From an uncultured Rhizobium sp. (GTDB lineage: Bacteria; Pseudomonadota; Alphaproteobacteria; Rhizobiales; Rhizobiaceae): a stretch of DNA of 64,000 nt. Within the stretch, counting starts at the first letter, position 1. Each line of letters begins with the position of its first letter. The notes under the pieces were generated by a model. The model did no database searches, was not told the origin of the DNA, and was given only the letters and a program-made list of their open reading frames with translations. The translations under genes were made by a program, and so were the position numbers. The stretch is taken from the NCBI GenBank assembly GCA_945952315.1, contig CAMFIE010000021.1:1-64000 (forward strand). Direction: 5' to 3'. Positions 1-9,241 of the stretch are shown here, in pieces.

Positions 1-2830
1 CGATCGGGCTGACATTCTCATCGCCGAACAGCAGTGCCCGAACCTTCACATTGCCGGTGAAGAAATCCGACCGCTCCAGCACCTGATCCGGAAGAACCGT
101 TACCGGAGCTTCTGTTCCGAAGGTGAGTTCGAACAGAACCTTTGCTGCCGCTGTGGGCAGAACCACATCGGCGCGGATGATCGCATCCGAGCAATCCACC
201 ACAGCGAAAGTGCCAAGATCGACAACACGGGTGGCCGGATTGAACTTGGCGAAGTTCACCCGGAAGGTGATATCGCTGTCCTGATGAACCGTCCACGAAA
301 TCGCGTTCGAAGACGAGAACCGGGTTCCAACCGTGTAAGGCTGGGCCGCAATCCACTTCTGCGCAACAGCATCGAAATCACCACGGTTCGCCACGCTGAT
401 GGCATGCACCGCATCATCGGTAAGGGCGACAAATGCATACATGCGGTCAGGCTGCAGATAGACCGGCACCGGGAAGGTGAACTTGGTCCATGAATTCGTG
501 ACCACTGTATGCATATCGACTTCCGCTTGCGCCAGAACCTGGCGCGTCGGGAAGCCGTTATCCATTTCCACGATTTCCAAGATCACCGGCTTATTGCGGT
601 TACCGATGGCGCAGAACTGAAGGTCAATGCTGCTGACATGGTGGCCGGACAACAGCACGAATGACTGCGCCTGCGGGTCAGAATTGCGGGCTGTATTCGT
701 CGTGAACCGCTGGATCGAGAGCACGTTCCGAAGCGTCGTCGTTTCCAGCTTGCCCTGACCGGTAAAAGTCGCCGAAGCAATGGTGCCGCTTGCCGTGGTT
801 GCCTTCAGAAGCTTCGTTCCGGACGAGATATTGGCCGGGATGGTGAAGCTGCCTGAAATGACACCAGAACCGCTGGCAACAAGGCCGGGCGGCATGACAT
901 CGACACCATCGAACGTCAGAGCCGTGAGCGCTTCCCCGGCTCCCAGATCGCTGATCACGAAGTTGATCGATGTCTGGCGAAGGAAGCTTTCGTTGGTCGT
1001 CGCAACGGTCTGGATGGTGGTTGAGGTAGTACGCTCGGAGTTGCCGGAGCCGAACACGCGGGTCTGGGCCGAGAGCCAGATGGTTTCCCGGTCCGTCCAG
1101 AAGTCCTGTGCCGGCGAGATCGTCATTCGTGCAGGCGGCGGAGTGAAGGACTGATACGGATTGATCTTCTCACAAGCGGACTTCGCATCCTGGGCGACAC
1201 CAGTCACTTCAGAATAGAACAGGGTCAGCACACCAGATGCAGTGATCTTGATGAAGCTTGGAGTGATCGGGATCTGGAATGACCCATCGAATACCGCGCC
1301 GTTCTGTGTCGCGCCTGCATCGCGGAAGCTGTCATCCAGCAGCGGATCGCTGAAGATGCCGGTCCGGGCGGCCGGTGCCCGTGAGTTGATACTGATCGCC
1401 TGCTTCTGCAGGGATACCTCGTTAAAGAGGTCGATCAGATTGTTATACATCCGGTGGATCTGCGAAAAGTGGTATGATCTGGTCGTTTCGGAGTCATCGG
1501 TAACCGGCGTTCCGTACCAATTATTCTTCACGATTGCGAGCATCAACAGCGACTCCGGGATTACCGGAGCTTGTGGGTTTTGGACTGCCGATACGCCCTT
1601 CAGATAGACGATCCCACCCTTGTCGTTGATGCAAATCGCATCCGTGCGGGGAAGCTTGCTCGTGTAGCTGATGAACACCGGCTTGTTGTTGACGCCACCA
1701 GACACAGAGATCGTGGTATTGGTGAAGCTGGTCGGCGTCACCACGGCGAGATACTGGTAGGTGACCTGGTAGCTTGAGCCGGAAGCAGGTTCCGGGCCTG
1801 CGGGGGACCAGTCAACGGCATCACCGGTTTTCAGATAGCTGGTCGTGGCAACATAAGTCGTACCGCCCTGCACCACAGAAATGATTTCCGTGGTCGAGCT
1901 ATCCGGAAGGGTATCGGCACTTCCGGTCACACCCTTCGTCAGGGTCACCGTCTTCTGCTTGGTAATGACCACGGATGAAATGGCGGCGATCGGCGGGCGG
2001 CGCACGGTCAGCGTGGCGCTACCGCTCACACCGACATAGGTGGTTGGTTCGGAGACGATAGTGCCAAGATCAGGCTGTTCAATTTCCTCATGGCGCGATG
2101 CGGTAGGCCGCTGGATTTTGGCGCCAAGGATATTGGCTGTTCCTTCCGCGATCGAGAACACCTGCTTGCCGGAGGACAGCCCGAGAGGGATCACCGTGCA
2201 GCCGCGGACAACATAGTTCCCATGGGCATCACTGTCCCCAATCCGGATCTGCTGCTGGACACCCGAGAGCGTAGGTGGGGCATCCTGCGATACGATGACG
2301 CCATCGAGCAGGGTGACATAGGCATAGAACTGCCCTGCCCCACCATCCGTTGCGAAAGCCCACGCATAGGTCTTGACCAGTCGGACAGCGCCAGGCTCGC
2401 CATAGCTCTTCTCGGCGGCAGGTTCCAGACCAAGATAGAGCGGGTCATCATCCGCTGTGATAACGGTCGAAGTCTCGCGGACGCCGATCTGCACAAGGCC
2501 AGTCATCGGGACAGAAGTCAGAGTGCGCGCCGGGATAGAACGCGGCGATCCGTCGATAAAAAGCTGCCCAGCGGAGATAAAGACCGTGCCGGCGCCGACA
2601 TTGACATTGAGATCACCACCAGCAAGACGGTCGCCATCACGGGCGATCAGATTGGCAACAGCCTTGCGCTTTTCGGCCTCGATCGAGAAGCTTTCGTTGA
2701 TATCGGCGGCTTGCGAGAAGAATGTCTCACCGTAATAGAGGCGCTCGTTGTCAGGGCGCAGCTTATGACGGTCGTGAATCGTCGCTAGGTCCGGCCGTGC
2801 AACCGGATCAAAAACGTTGGTCGTCGTCAT
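1..2830 (-). CDS. Large phage tail protein, DUF4815-like (3' end cut by window)
   Basis: An uninterrupted minus-strand frame of about 943 codons starts at the ATG at 2830 and runs off the left edge. The N-terminus (MTTTNVFDPVARPDL, then NERLYYGETFFSQAADINES) resembles phage proteins with a DUF4815 region. These are long beta-rich proteins encoded just after the baseplate genes and are thought to be fibre or baseplate-peripheral parts. Much of the rest is Thr/Ser/Val-rich, as in fibres. It begins 8 bp after the GpI stop and is the last structural gene visible. Family assignment is from memory of the N-terminal pattern, so the role is tentative. Confidence 0.7.
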   Translation of the reverse strand, partial: MTTTNVFDPVARPDLATIHDRHKLRPDNERLYYGETFFSQAADINESFSIEAEKRKAVANLIARDGDRLAGGDLNVNVGAGTVFISAGQLFIDGSPRSIPARTLTSVPMTGLVQIGVRETSTVITADDDPLYLGLEPAAEKSYGEPGAVRLVKTYAWAFATDGGAGQFYAYVTLLDGVIVSQDAPPTLSGVQQQIRIGDSDAHGNYVVRGCTVIPLGLSSGKQVFSIAEGTANILGAKIQRPTASRHEEIEQPDLGTIVSEPTTYVGVSGSATLTVRRPPIAAISSVVITKQKTVTLTKGVTGSADTLPDSSTTEIISVVQGGTTYVATTSYLKTGDAVDWSPAGPEPASGSSYQVTYQYLAVVTPTSFTNTTISVSGGVNNKPVFISYTSKLPRTDAICINDKGGIVYLKGVSAVQNPQAPVIPESLLMLAIVKNNWYGTPVTDDSETTRSYHFSQIHRMYNNLIDLFNEVSLQKQAISINSRAPAARTGIFSDPLLDDSFRDAGATQNGAVFDGSFQIPITPSFIKITASGVLTLFYSEVTGVAQDAKSACEKINPYQSFTPPPARMTISPAQDFWTDRETIWLSAQTRVFGSGNSERTTSTTIQTVATTNESFLRQTSINFVISDLGAGEALTALTFDGVDVMPPGLVASGSGVISGSFTIPANISSGTKLLKATTASGTIASATFTGQGKLETTTLRNVLSIQRFTTNTARNSDPQAQSFVLLSGHHVSSIDLQFCAIGNRNKPVILEIVEMDNGFPTRQVLAQAEVDMHTVVTNSWTKFTFPVPVYLQPDRMYAFVALTDDAVHAISVANRGDFDAVAQKWIAAQPYTVGTRFSSSNAISWTVHQDSDITFRVNFAKFNPATRVVDLGTFAVVDCSDAIIRADVVLPTAAAKVLFELTFGTEAPVTVLPDQVLERSDFFTGNVKVRALLFGDENVSPI

Positions 2831-2837
2831 TTTACCC

Positions 2838-3917
2838 TCAGATGGTGAGATCGATGGTCACGAACTGTCGGACCGTCTTCTGAAATTTGATGTTCAACGC
2901 CACCTCGCCGACCTTCGTCATGCCAGATGGGAACGCGGCATTTTCCGGGGCCAGCCATTGCCGAGCCACAGGAACGCCGGTCGCCTCGCACCTGAAGATG
3001 AGAGACGCCTTTACCGCTGTTTTTCCATAGCCATCACCGAAGCCGGTTCTGACGACATACCGGATGGTTGCCGTCGTCGTGTTACCGGGCGCAGTGATAT
3101 CGACTGGAGTGCGAACGACACGGGCATAGCCGATGACTGCATTTGCGCTGTCGTAGAACGCGACATAGGTCACCTTCTGGGCAAGCACCCAAGCCTTCAC
3201 TTTGGCGGCATTGCTGATGCCATTCCATGTCAAGCCTGGGGCATTCCACGTAAGCCCGGACTCCCATGTGATGGCTTGTCCGGCAGAGAAGTTGACACCG
3301 GCGGCGATGCGCTCCGCATTTGTTGCCGTGATGGAACCGGAGGTCTCCTTGCCGTGGCTCCACTTCGTCTTTCCACCGATGCGCACACCGGAACTATCGC
3401 CAATGATGGCTTCGCCCCAGCGATGCTCTCCAAATTCAAGGCCGGGAACATCATAGCCGTGATGGCCGCGCCAGAAGAATGAACGGGCAGGATCTGAAAT
3501 CCCGGCCAGATATTCTGCATCCATCAGACGTGCGGTCTCATCGTCGCCGGGCAGCTCGCCCATGGCGATCTGATAGAGATGCCAGCGTCGGCGATACGGA
3601 TTCTTGTCATCGATGGTGATGGCGTCATAGCCGATCCAACCAAGAGCGCTGACAACCGCCTGCGCCGTTCCCCGGATCTTCTGCCATGCACGGCCGATGT
3701 CGATAAGATCCTCGGCAGTGCCGAAGAACTTGGATACCGGACCCAATCCATATTCAACGATCAGGCTTGGCGCGACGGTTGCATTCAGCGGTCGGGCATA
3801 CTTCAGGCCGCGGATTTCGTCCACGCCGGCATGCATGTCAGCCGGGATACGGTTCGCTTCCTCGATCGACCGTTCGAAATCGGTGCTGTTGGCCGGGAGG
3901 ACGGAAACGAAGGTCAC
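2838..3917 (-). CDS. Phage tail protein I (P2 GpI-like)
   Basis: 359 aa. The N-terminal 120 residues (LPANSTDFERSIEEA, then IRGLKYARPLNATVAPSLIV, VSALGWIGYD) fit the phage tail protein I family, a baseplate component of contractile tails. It starts with GTG overlapping the GpJ stop codon (GTGA), the expected J-I order. The roughly 220 C-terminal residues are a Trp-rich extension beyond the usual P2 GpI length of about 180 aa (SGLTWNAPGLTWNG and similar) and may be a receptor-proximal addition. Confidence 0.85.
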   Translation of the reverse strand: MTFVSVLPANSTDFERSIEEANRIPADMHAGVDEIRGLKYARPLNATVAPSLIVEYGLGPVSKFFGTAEDLIDIGRAWQKIRGTAQAVVSALGWIGYDAITIDDKNPYRRRWHLYQIAMGELPGDDETARLMDAEYLAGISDPARSFFWRGHHGYDVPGLEFGEHRWGEAIIGDSSGVRIGGKTKWSHGKETSGSITATNAERIAAGVNFSAGQAITWESGLTWNAPGLTWNGISNAAKVKAWVLAQKVTYVAFYDSANAVIGYARVVRTPVDITAPGNTTTATIRYVVRTGFGDGYGKTAVKASLIFRCEATGVPVARQWLAPENAAFPSGMTKVGEVALNIKFQKTVRQFVTIDLTI

Positions 3918-4789
3918 CGGGAAACTCCCATGTAGGTCAAGGCGACTGTCCCGAGTGCAACGGCGCCATGATCATCAATGACGACGTTTCCAGTCGGCGA
4001 AGTGATCGCCACCTTGGACACACCAGGAACGGAAAGTCGCGAGATCAGCCACGACAGATTGAGATCGAATCCAAGCCCGCCTTCCGTCGAGTGTGCAGCG
4101 CGCAGGACGGACTCAAGGCCTGAGAAAACTGACATCGGGGTATCAGGCAGAAGCCAGATCTGGGCAGAAATATTGACTGTCGTCTTCACTGCTGCAGTGA
4201 CAGACAGGATATCGTTGATCACCTTCACCCCGACGGCGTTCAGTGCAGATGAAACCGCCGTAAGCAGCGCTCCGGACGGCGTCCCATCACCGATGCGGGA
4301 GAGAACAGCAACCTCGATCTGAGGGCCAAGGCCGGGCCGGAAAACAGCTACATCGCGGACATCCACAGAAGCGGATCTGGCATGGAACTTATACCATTCC
4401 TCCGGCCCGCCGCATGACTTCGCCTGATCGGCAAGGATGATGCGCTCCCGTAACCAAGCATCTGTTTCGCCGACGAGACGAGTGACGCCATGATCGGCGG
4501 CGACATGATCAAGATCAGCACTTGCCGCATAGCGAAGCAGGTTTGCCCGGGCGGCATCGTTCACCCGCGCCCGCAACCGCAGTTCATCGTAGGAGGCTTC
4601 CTGCAGCAGGATCATCGCAGGGTCTGTTTCCAGCATCTGGACGTCGTATTGAGGCAGGTTTAGGCCTGGATTTGCTGTGCGCACGGCTTCCCAGAGCGAC
4701 TTGAATTCGGTGACGCGCCGAGACAGGATTGCCTCGTAATCCAGCGTTTCAACAACCAGAGGCGTCGGGAGCGTAGATAGATCGATCAT
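3914..4789 (-). CDS. Baseplate assembly protein J (P2 GpJ-like)
   Basis: 291 aa, the normal length for the Baseplate_J family, which forms the wedges of contractile-tail baseplates. Family-like stretches include LETDPAMILLQEASYDELRLRARVND written in part as DPAMILLQEASYDE near residue 60, and the VAVLSRIGDGTPS region in the middle. The ATG at 4789 overlaps the stop of the GpW/gp25 gene (ATGA), which decides the start over an upstream in-frame ATG at 4855. It lies in the conserved V-W-J-I order. Confidence 0.9.
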   Translation of the reverse strand: MIDLSTLPTPLVVETLDYEAILSRRVTEFKSLWEAVRTANPGLNLPQYDVQMLETDPAMILLQEASYDELRLRARVNDAARANLLRYAASADLDHVAADHGVTRLVGETDAWLRERIILADQAKSCGGPEEWYKFHARSASVDVRDVAVFRPGLGPQIEVAVLSRIGDGTPSGALLTAVSSALNAVGVKVINDILSVTAAVKTTVNISAQIWLLPDTPMSVFSGLESVLRAAHSTEGGLGFDLNLSWLISRLSVPGVSKVAITSPTGNVVIDDHGAVALGTVALTYMGVSR

Positions 4790-5169
4790 CAGTTCCCAGC
4801 CTTCAAGGTGATGGTCTTGCCATTGCGGGATACGAAGGCTTTTGCCTGCACCCAATCGAGGTGAGCATAGGGGCGATACCGCCCATAAACTGCGAAGTCG
4901 GTGAAACCGGACTCTTTCATGCCGATGACCTCAAAATGCGTGATCTTGAAGCGTGGCTCGAACAGTTCCGCCAGCATGTAGACGATATTGAACCAGATCA
5001 GGACGGTAGCCTCTGTCTGGTTCTCACCCAGGAGTTTAAGGCCGGGATTACCAAACCACTCCCGCATCACACGCTGGCCCTGCGGTGTGGAGAAAATCTT
5101 CGACAGGGACTGCAGCACCTCCGGGAAGCCGGAAAGCGCCTCCCCGGTTTGCTCATTGATCCCCGTCAT
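4789..5169 (-). CDS. Baseplate wedge protein, GpW/gp25 family
   Basis: 126 aa, the usual size for the gp25-like lysozyme-fold baseplate proteins. The run TPQGQRVMREWFGNPG followed by a hydrophobic and acidic stretch ending ELFEPRFKITHFEV matches the family pattern, in which a first helix with RxMRxxFG precedes a P-R motif. It sits between the 56-aa gene and GpJ and overlaps GpJ by 1 bp. Proteins of this family join the wedges to the central hub. Confidence 0.88.
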   Translation of the reverse strand: MTGINEQTGEALSGFPEVLQSLSKIFSTPQGQRVMREWFGNPGLKLLGENQTEATVLIWFNIVYMLAELFEPRFKITHFEVIGMKESGFTDFAVYGRYRPYAHLDWVQAKAFVSRNGKTITLKAGN

Positions 5170-5173
5170 CAGA

Positions 5174-5344
5174 TTATTCCTTGGCGGCCTTTACCAGCTT
5201 ATCGGCCGGAGCGCGCTTGATGTGCCCGATGCGAAGGGCATGCTCGGCCTGCGCTTCGGAAAGCGTGATGGTCTCACCAGCGCCCGGATTGGCGATGCCC
5301 GCCACTTCCTTGCCGGCTTCCTCGGTAACGATGAATTCGGACAT
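5174..5344 (-). CDS. Small phage protein in the baseplate operon
   Basis: A 56-aa frame fills the gap between the GpV and gp25 genes. It starts MSEFIVTEEAGKEVAG and ends KLVKAAKE, with stop TAA at 5176-5174. A purine-rich GGAGCTGAG sits just upstream of the ATG. The composition is that of a soluble acidic/basic small protein. Position and reading-frame fit make it a real gene; I do not recognise the family. The central segment, with a sequence of the kind seen in tail-protein-X-like small proteins, is too short to assign. Confidence 0.7.
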   Translation of the reverse strand: MSEFIVTEEAGKEVAGIANPGAGETITLSEAQAEHALRIGHIKRAPADKLVKAAKE

Positions 5345-5356
5345 TCTCAGCTCCTG

Positions 5357-5887
5357 TTATCGTCTCGGCGGGCCGGAATAATCCGAGCCGCGGAAAACTT
5401 CGCCGTGATCATGGTTTTTGCCGATGGACACTTCGTCATGGAAGATGTCGCCACCGGTCTGCTTCAGCCCAGCCGCTGTAAACTCATAGGTCACCCCGCC
5501 AACCTTGGCGGTAATAGCGCTATCGGTGATGAAGACTTCGACGCCGCCGAAAACCATCTTGTGGATGTTCGGATCATCCAATGGCGCCTGGTTATCATCT
5601 GTCCAGTGATGGGGATGCGCCGACGCCTGCCGGATATCACCACTCTCCGATCGCAGCGCGACTGCTTCTCCGATCGAAGGCATGCTGTGCAGCTTCAGCG
5701 CCCCTGCCCGCTGGGCCACCGGAACCCACGGAGACTTCACCGGCTGCCCGTCCTCATCGGTTCCGATCTCGATACGGATCTTCGAACCTTGGATATCGGT
5801 CACCTTGCCTCGCCACTCCATTCCGGCGAGGCGGCGTTCATGCTCCATCACCCTGGAAAGGATGGAGCGAAGCAAGGTGACGCTCAT
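5357..5887 (-). CDS. Baseplate assembly protein V (GpV/Mu gp45-like spike)
   Basis: 176 aa. The N-terminal helix with repeated R and E is followed by an OB-like segment (WRGKVTDIQGSKIRIEIG) and then a beta-rich C-terminus with HDH near the end, the arrangement of P2 GpV/Mu gp45 spike proteins. Its place at the head of the V-W-J-I block supports this. The ATG at 5887 overlaps the stop of the upstream 264-aa gene. The trimeric spike punctures the outer membrane in contractile phages. Confidence 0.88.
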   Translation of the reverse strand: MSVTLLRSILSRVMEHERRLAGMEWRGKVTDIQGSKIRIEIGTDEDGQPVKSPWVPVAQRAGALKLHSMPSIGEAVALRSESGDIRQASAHPHHWTDDNQAPLDDPNIHKMVFGGVEVFITDSAITAKVGGVTYEFTAAGLKQTGGDIFHDEVSIGKNHDHGEVFRGSDYSGPPRR

Positions 5888-6678
5888 GGGCCGTTACCAA
5901 TCGGCCCAGATTGACCGGAGACGGTTCCGGACGTGAGCGGCGGTATAGACCCGTCGGGCATGGTCACACCAGCGTACGGGCCAAGCCCTGTGGCTGCCAT
6001 GCCGGCATCAGTGAGCGCGAAGTTATCGCGGAACATCTTCCAGTCCGGGATACCGGATGGTGTCAAAATCAGCGCCCGGAAGAGACCGGCAAGTTTTTCA
6101 CCTTCGGCTGTTGCGCCAAGAGCATCAAACAGCAGATTCCATGCAACGGTAACCGGGCCGCCGAAATCAGGATCCGGGATCGCCTCGACGGTGAAGCCGA
6201 TCTCAGCCGTCGGTATCTTTACCCCGTTCTCGATTTCGATCAGGACATAGCGGACTTCACGCTGCTCGATCTTGGTCACGAATTTCCGCCATGCCGCTGA
6301 CCATGCCCCATTCTCGGCATGGAATGCAGCATCGATCTGCCGGGCCATGACATTCAGTGTCAATCCTGCCTTTTCGGTGTCCAGCGAGACCTCAACAATG
6401 GAGCTGCCGTCATCCAAGGTCTTCGTCAGAACACCAGGAGCGCAGTAGGCAAAGATCTTCAGTTCGACTTTGGTGCAGATGCCCTGTGTTGCACGGCCAT
6501 CGACCTTGAAATTCGTGCTTTCGGCATAGACGGCGACAACTGGTGCCGCTTCGCGGCCATCCTGCATGATTTCACCGATCGGATCGACCGGCTGAAGCAA
6601 GACATCGTCTCCGGCCCATGTCTTCCCAGCGATCAGGGCCTGCGCGATGACGCAAACCGCCTGTGCAACAAGGCTCAT
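5884..6678 (-). CDS. Phage structural protein of unknown function
   Basis: 264 aa, starting at an ATG that overlaps the stop of the upstream gene. The N-terminal part (about 1-150) is mixed alpha/beta. The C-terminal part is rich in G, P and S (TSGTVSGQSGPIGNG at the end). It lies between the head-completion gene and the GpV spike, where head-tail connector or tail-completion proteins are usual. I do not recognise the family. The tube and sheath genes are not seen on this side and may lie beyond the left edge. Confidence 0.7.
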   Translation of the reverse strand: MSLVAQAVCVIAQALIAGKTWAGDDVLLQPVDPIGEIMQDGREAAPVVAVYAESTNFKVDGRATQGICTKVELKIFAYCAPGVLTKTLDDGSSIVEVSLDTEKAGLTLNVMARQIDAAFHAENGAWSAAWRKFVTKIEQREVRYVLIEIENGVKIPTAEIGFTVEAIPDPDFGGPVTVAWNLLFDALGATAEGEKLAGLFRALILTPSGIPDWKMFRDNFALTDAGMAATGLGPYAGVTMPDGSIPPLTSGTVSGQSGPIGNGP

Positions 6679-7079
6679 TGGGCTTTCTCACAGATGCAGA
6701 CAATCCGCCCAATCCCATCGTCTTCAGGCGGTCTGGTTACCCGCAGCATGGGAATGGATGGGTTGTTCACGGCTTCAATTCTATCGCCCTGCGCCGGCCA
6801 GAGGCTTTTGTCAGCGAAGAGGCGCTTGTTGATGGATACGTGGTAGCGATCGGCACCGACCTGCGGCTGGAAACCATCATAGTTCCCTTCGTCCTGCGGG
6901 CGGGCCAGCACCGGGTTTTTGTCGAACACGGCGGTTACCAGCGTCGTCGGACGAGAACTGTCCGCAGACCCCGCAAAATACTGGTTTTTCGACTGCCGAA
7001 GAATACGGGCTTGCTCCCCGTAGACCCCATCGACAGCGTTCGAAACCAGTGTTTCGATGTCCGCGAACAGTGATGTCAT
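6675..7079 (-). CDS. Head-tail joining or minor capsid protein (hypothetical)
   Basis: 134 aa. The start is the ATG at 7079, which follows the capsid gene by 20 bp; the longer frame upstream runs through the end of the capsid gene in another frame and is not used. Its position right after the major capsid gene and before the tail genes is typical of a neck or head-completion protein. N-terminal MTSLFADIETLVSNAVDGVYGE and the central QVGADRYHVSINKRLF are seen, but I cannot place it in a named family. Confidence 0.7.
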   Translation of the reverse strand: MTSLFADIETLVSNAVDGVYGEQARILRQSKNQYFAGSADSSRPTTLVTAVFDKNPVLARPQDEGNYDGFQPQVGADRYHVSINKRLFADKSLWPAQGDRIEAVNNPSIPMLRVTRPPEDDGIGRIVCICEKAQ

Positions 7080-7099
7080 GGCATATCCGCCTTGTGGCC

Positions 7100-8137
7100 T
7101 TACGCGCCGCGCTTGCCGCGCAGCAGCACCTTCGGGCGGGTGCAGTAATGCAAGGCGTTGGTCTGGTATTCCAGATTGACACCCTTGCTGTTCGGCATCA
7201 CCCACTGCTTGGCATAGAGGCGCTGGCCGGGCCGGTTCACGGTCTCGATATAGTCGGCCGGCGAATACACCGTCTTGAAGATGCCAGGCGTTCCGGTGGG
7301 GAACAGAATGCACTTATCGGGATCGACCCCCACACTCTGGCCAGAGCGGTAGTTCACCCACATGATGTCGCCGAATTCGAACATGCCGAAGGTGCCATCT
7401 GCGCCATTATTGACGTAGGCCGTGCGCAGCGTCTTCGCTTCCTGGGTGCCCTTGTAGGTATCACGGACCTCCTTGTGAGCGATGAGATCATCGAAGAAGG
7501 TATCGCCGCAAAGCGCCATGATGCCGGAGAAGGGAATACCGTCCAGCTGTTCGGCCATCTTGCGGAAAACGCCGGCACAGCGCTTACGGAGGACACCTTC
7601 AGCAGGGCTTGCTGCTGCCAGGTCGAAAGCAAGTTCGGCCGGAAGCGTTTCACCCATTTCGGAGGCATAGTCGAAGATCACGGAACCATCGGCATCCAGC
7701 AGCTGACCCTTGGTCAGAACCGAGAGACGGTGAAATTCTTCGGTGAGGGCGAAGCTTTGCGAGATCTCAGCGCCACGATCGGCAATCTTTGCCTGGAAGG
7801 TTTCCACAGCGTAGGCATCACCGAATGCACGTGCTGCCTGCACCTCATCCGCATAGATGGCATCATCTACCTGGAAGTGAGGGACGGAAAGCTTCCGCAT
7901 GGAGCGCTGTTTTTTGCCGAAGGTGGTGCCGGGACCGCCGCGGGGAGACGACGGGATCAGGAAGACGTTGCCGGCCTTGTCCTTCTCGATCGCCACATCG
8001 AGCGTGGAAATGTTCTGAACCTGGAACAGGTTCAGAGAGCCGACAAAGCTCGGGATGAACTTGATATCCCGCATGGCCGTCGTCAGGGTGGTGGTCGAAA
8101 AGGCGTCCTGATTGAAAATATCGAGGATGCTATCCAT
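7100..8137 (-). CDS. Major capsid protein (lambda GpE-like)
   Basis: 345 aa, close to lambda GpE (341 aa). It has the family pattern of an N-terminal IFNQDAFS region, a central PRGGPG stretch and a C-terminus with PNSKGVNLEYQ. It forms the icosahedral shell by HK97-fold assembly. It follows the decoration protein and the protease/scaffold gene, the lambda C-Nu3-D-E order. The ATG at 8137 follows a purine-rich GGAGAAC. Confidence 0.92.
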   Translation of the reverse strand: MDSILDIFNQDAFSTTTLTTAMRDIKFIPSFVGSLNLFQVQNISTLDVAIEKDKAGNVFLIPSSPRGGPGTTFGKKQRSMRKLSVPHFQVDDAIYADEVQAARAFGDAYAVETFQAKIADRGAEISQSFALTEEFHRLSVLTKGQLLDADGSVIFDYASEMGETLPAELAFDLAAASPAEGVLRKRCAGVFRKMAEQLDGIPFSGIMALCGDTFFDDLIAHKEVRDTYKGTQEAKTLRTAYVNNGADGTFGMFEFGDIMWVNYRSGQSVGVDPDKCILFPTGTPGIFKTVYSPADYIETVNRPGQRLYAKQWVMPNSKGVNLEYQTNALHYCTRPKVLLRGKRGA

Positions 8138-8161
8138 CGTTCGTTCTCCAGTCTTTCGCCG

Positions 8162-8824
8162 TTAGAAACGGACGATGATGTTGCGGGACGCGAGCGCCTG
8201 AACGGCGTCCGCTTTCTGGGTGGCCGTGATGCCGTCCGGCCAGGCGATGCAGTTGCCGTTCAGCTCGCACATGCGGGTGAGAACTGCGGTTTTCTTGGTC
8301 GCGGTTCCGTCGGTGGTAACAGCATAGATGCTGTAGGCGGCCGGGATCTCCGAGCCATCGGTGCCTGCCGGGTTATAGGCCACATACTGAGTGTCCTCGG
8401 CATCGGCAGCCACGGAGATGGTGAAGGTGTCACCGGCGATGAAGTCCGTTGCACCATCGGCGATGGTGAACTTCACTTCTTTGTTGAAGGCGGTGCCAAC
8501 AACACCGGTACCGATGGACTTGCCGGACGGATCGCGCACTTCGAAGGTGCCGCCGTTGGCCGCCGGCTCGATGAAGACGACCTTGTAGTCGCCGTCCTTT
8601 GCCTTGGAGCTGATGGCCGGGTTTGCCAGCGTCAGGATACCATTACCGGTGCCCGCATAGGACTGTGTGACAACGGCACCGGCAACAACGGTCATCGCTG
8701 CCAGCAGTGCATTTGCGGCGATGCTCTGGGAGATCGCAATAACGACGTTCTCACGCGAAATTGCGCGAGCGCCTTCGGACATCACGGCTTCACCGGCGCG
8801 AGCATTCTCGTACAAAACAGTCAT
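8162..8824 (-). CDS. Head decoration protein (lambda GpD-like, with extra domain)
   Basis: 220 aa, twice the 110 aa of lambda GpD. The ends match the decoration family (N-terminal RAGEAVMSEGARAISRENV, C-terminal MCELNGNCIAWPDGIT). Between them, about residues 50-115, lies an inserted beta-rich segment that includes GNGILTLANPAISSKAKDGD and NGGTFEVRDPSG. It would sit on the capsid three-fold axes and stabilise the expanded head. It lies directly upstream of the capsid gene. Confidence 0.85.
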   Translation of the reverse strand: MTVLYENARAGEAVMSEGARAISRENVVIAISQSIAANALLAAMTVVAGAVVTQSYAGTGNGILTLANPAISSKAKDGDYKVVFIEPAANGGTFEVRDPSGKSIGTGVVGTAFNKEVKFTIADGATDFIAGDTFTISVAADAEDTQYVAYNPAGTDGSEIPAAYSIYAVTTDGTATKKTAVLTRMCELNGNCIAWPDGITATQKADAVQALASRNIIVRF

Positions 8825-8836
8825 GTTCTGTTCTCC

Positions 8837-9241
8837 TTACTTCACGCCGATTGAGGCGTTTGCGTTCTTGACGGCCTTCGACCAGCCATCAGCTACGCTG
8901 TTGTTGGGATTGGTGGCGCCCGGCTGGCCGAGCCCGAGCGCGCCGGACTGAGCTTTATGCTGCTCATAGGACTGAGAGGCATTCGGCTGGGTCTGCGCGG
9001 CTGGCTGCTGCGGCTGGGTGCTGGGGGCTTCGGCCGCCTTCGGCATTTCTGCCTTGGCGATGTCCAGGATCTTCGCGGCATCAGCACCGGAAATCTGGGT
9101 GTCGAAGGCCAAGTGAGCGGCGAGGTTCGGCAGCGCCTTGCCAGCATCACTGGATACGATCGCCTTGATGCGGCTCTGCGCATCAGAGCGTGCCTGTGCC
9201 GCGATTTCTTCTGCGGACGGGCCGGTGGTCTGTTCGGTCAT
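8837..9241 (-). CDS. Nested scaffold protein (Nu3-like, internal start in protease gene)
   Basis: In the same frame as the protease, codon 286 is an ATG at 9241-9239, preceded by AAAGGGA at 8-nt spacing, a good ribosome-binding site. Starting here gives 134 aa: MTEQTTGPSAEEIAAQ, a helical region, a Gln/Ala/Pro linker and LGLGQPGATNPNN. This is the composition of lambda-type scaffolds. The family precedent (Nu3 inside C) plus the visible ribosome-binding site supports separate production; expression is inferred. Confidence 0.65.
   Translation of the reverse strand: MTEQTTGPSAEEIAAQARSDAQSRIKAIVSSDAGKALPNLAAHLAFDTQISGADAAKILDIAKAEMPKAAEAPSTQPQQPAAQTQPNASQSYEQHKAQSGALGLGQPGATNPNNSVADGWSKAVKNANASIGVK

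Noticed and set aside
7049-8854. 601-codon frame opposite the capsid and decoration genes
   Set aside because: Shadow of the recognised lambda E and D genes.
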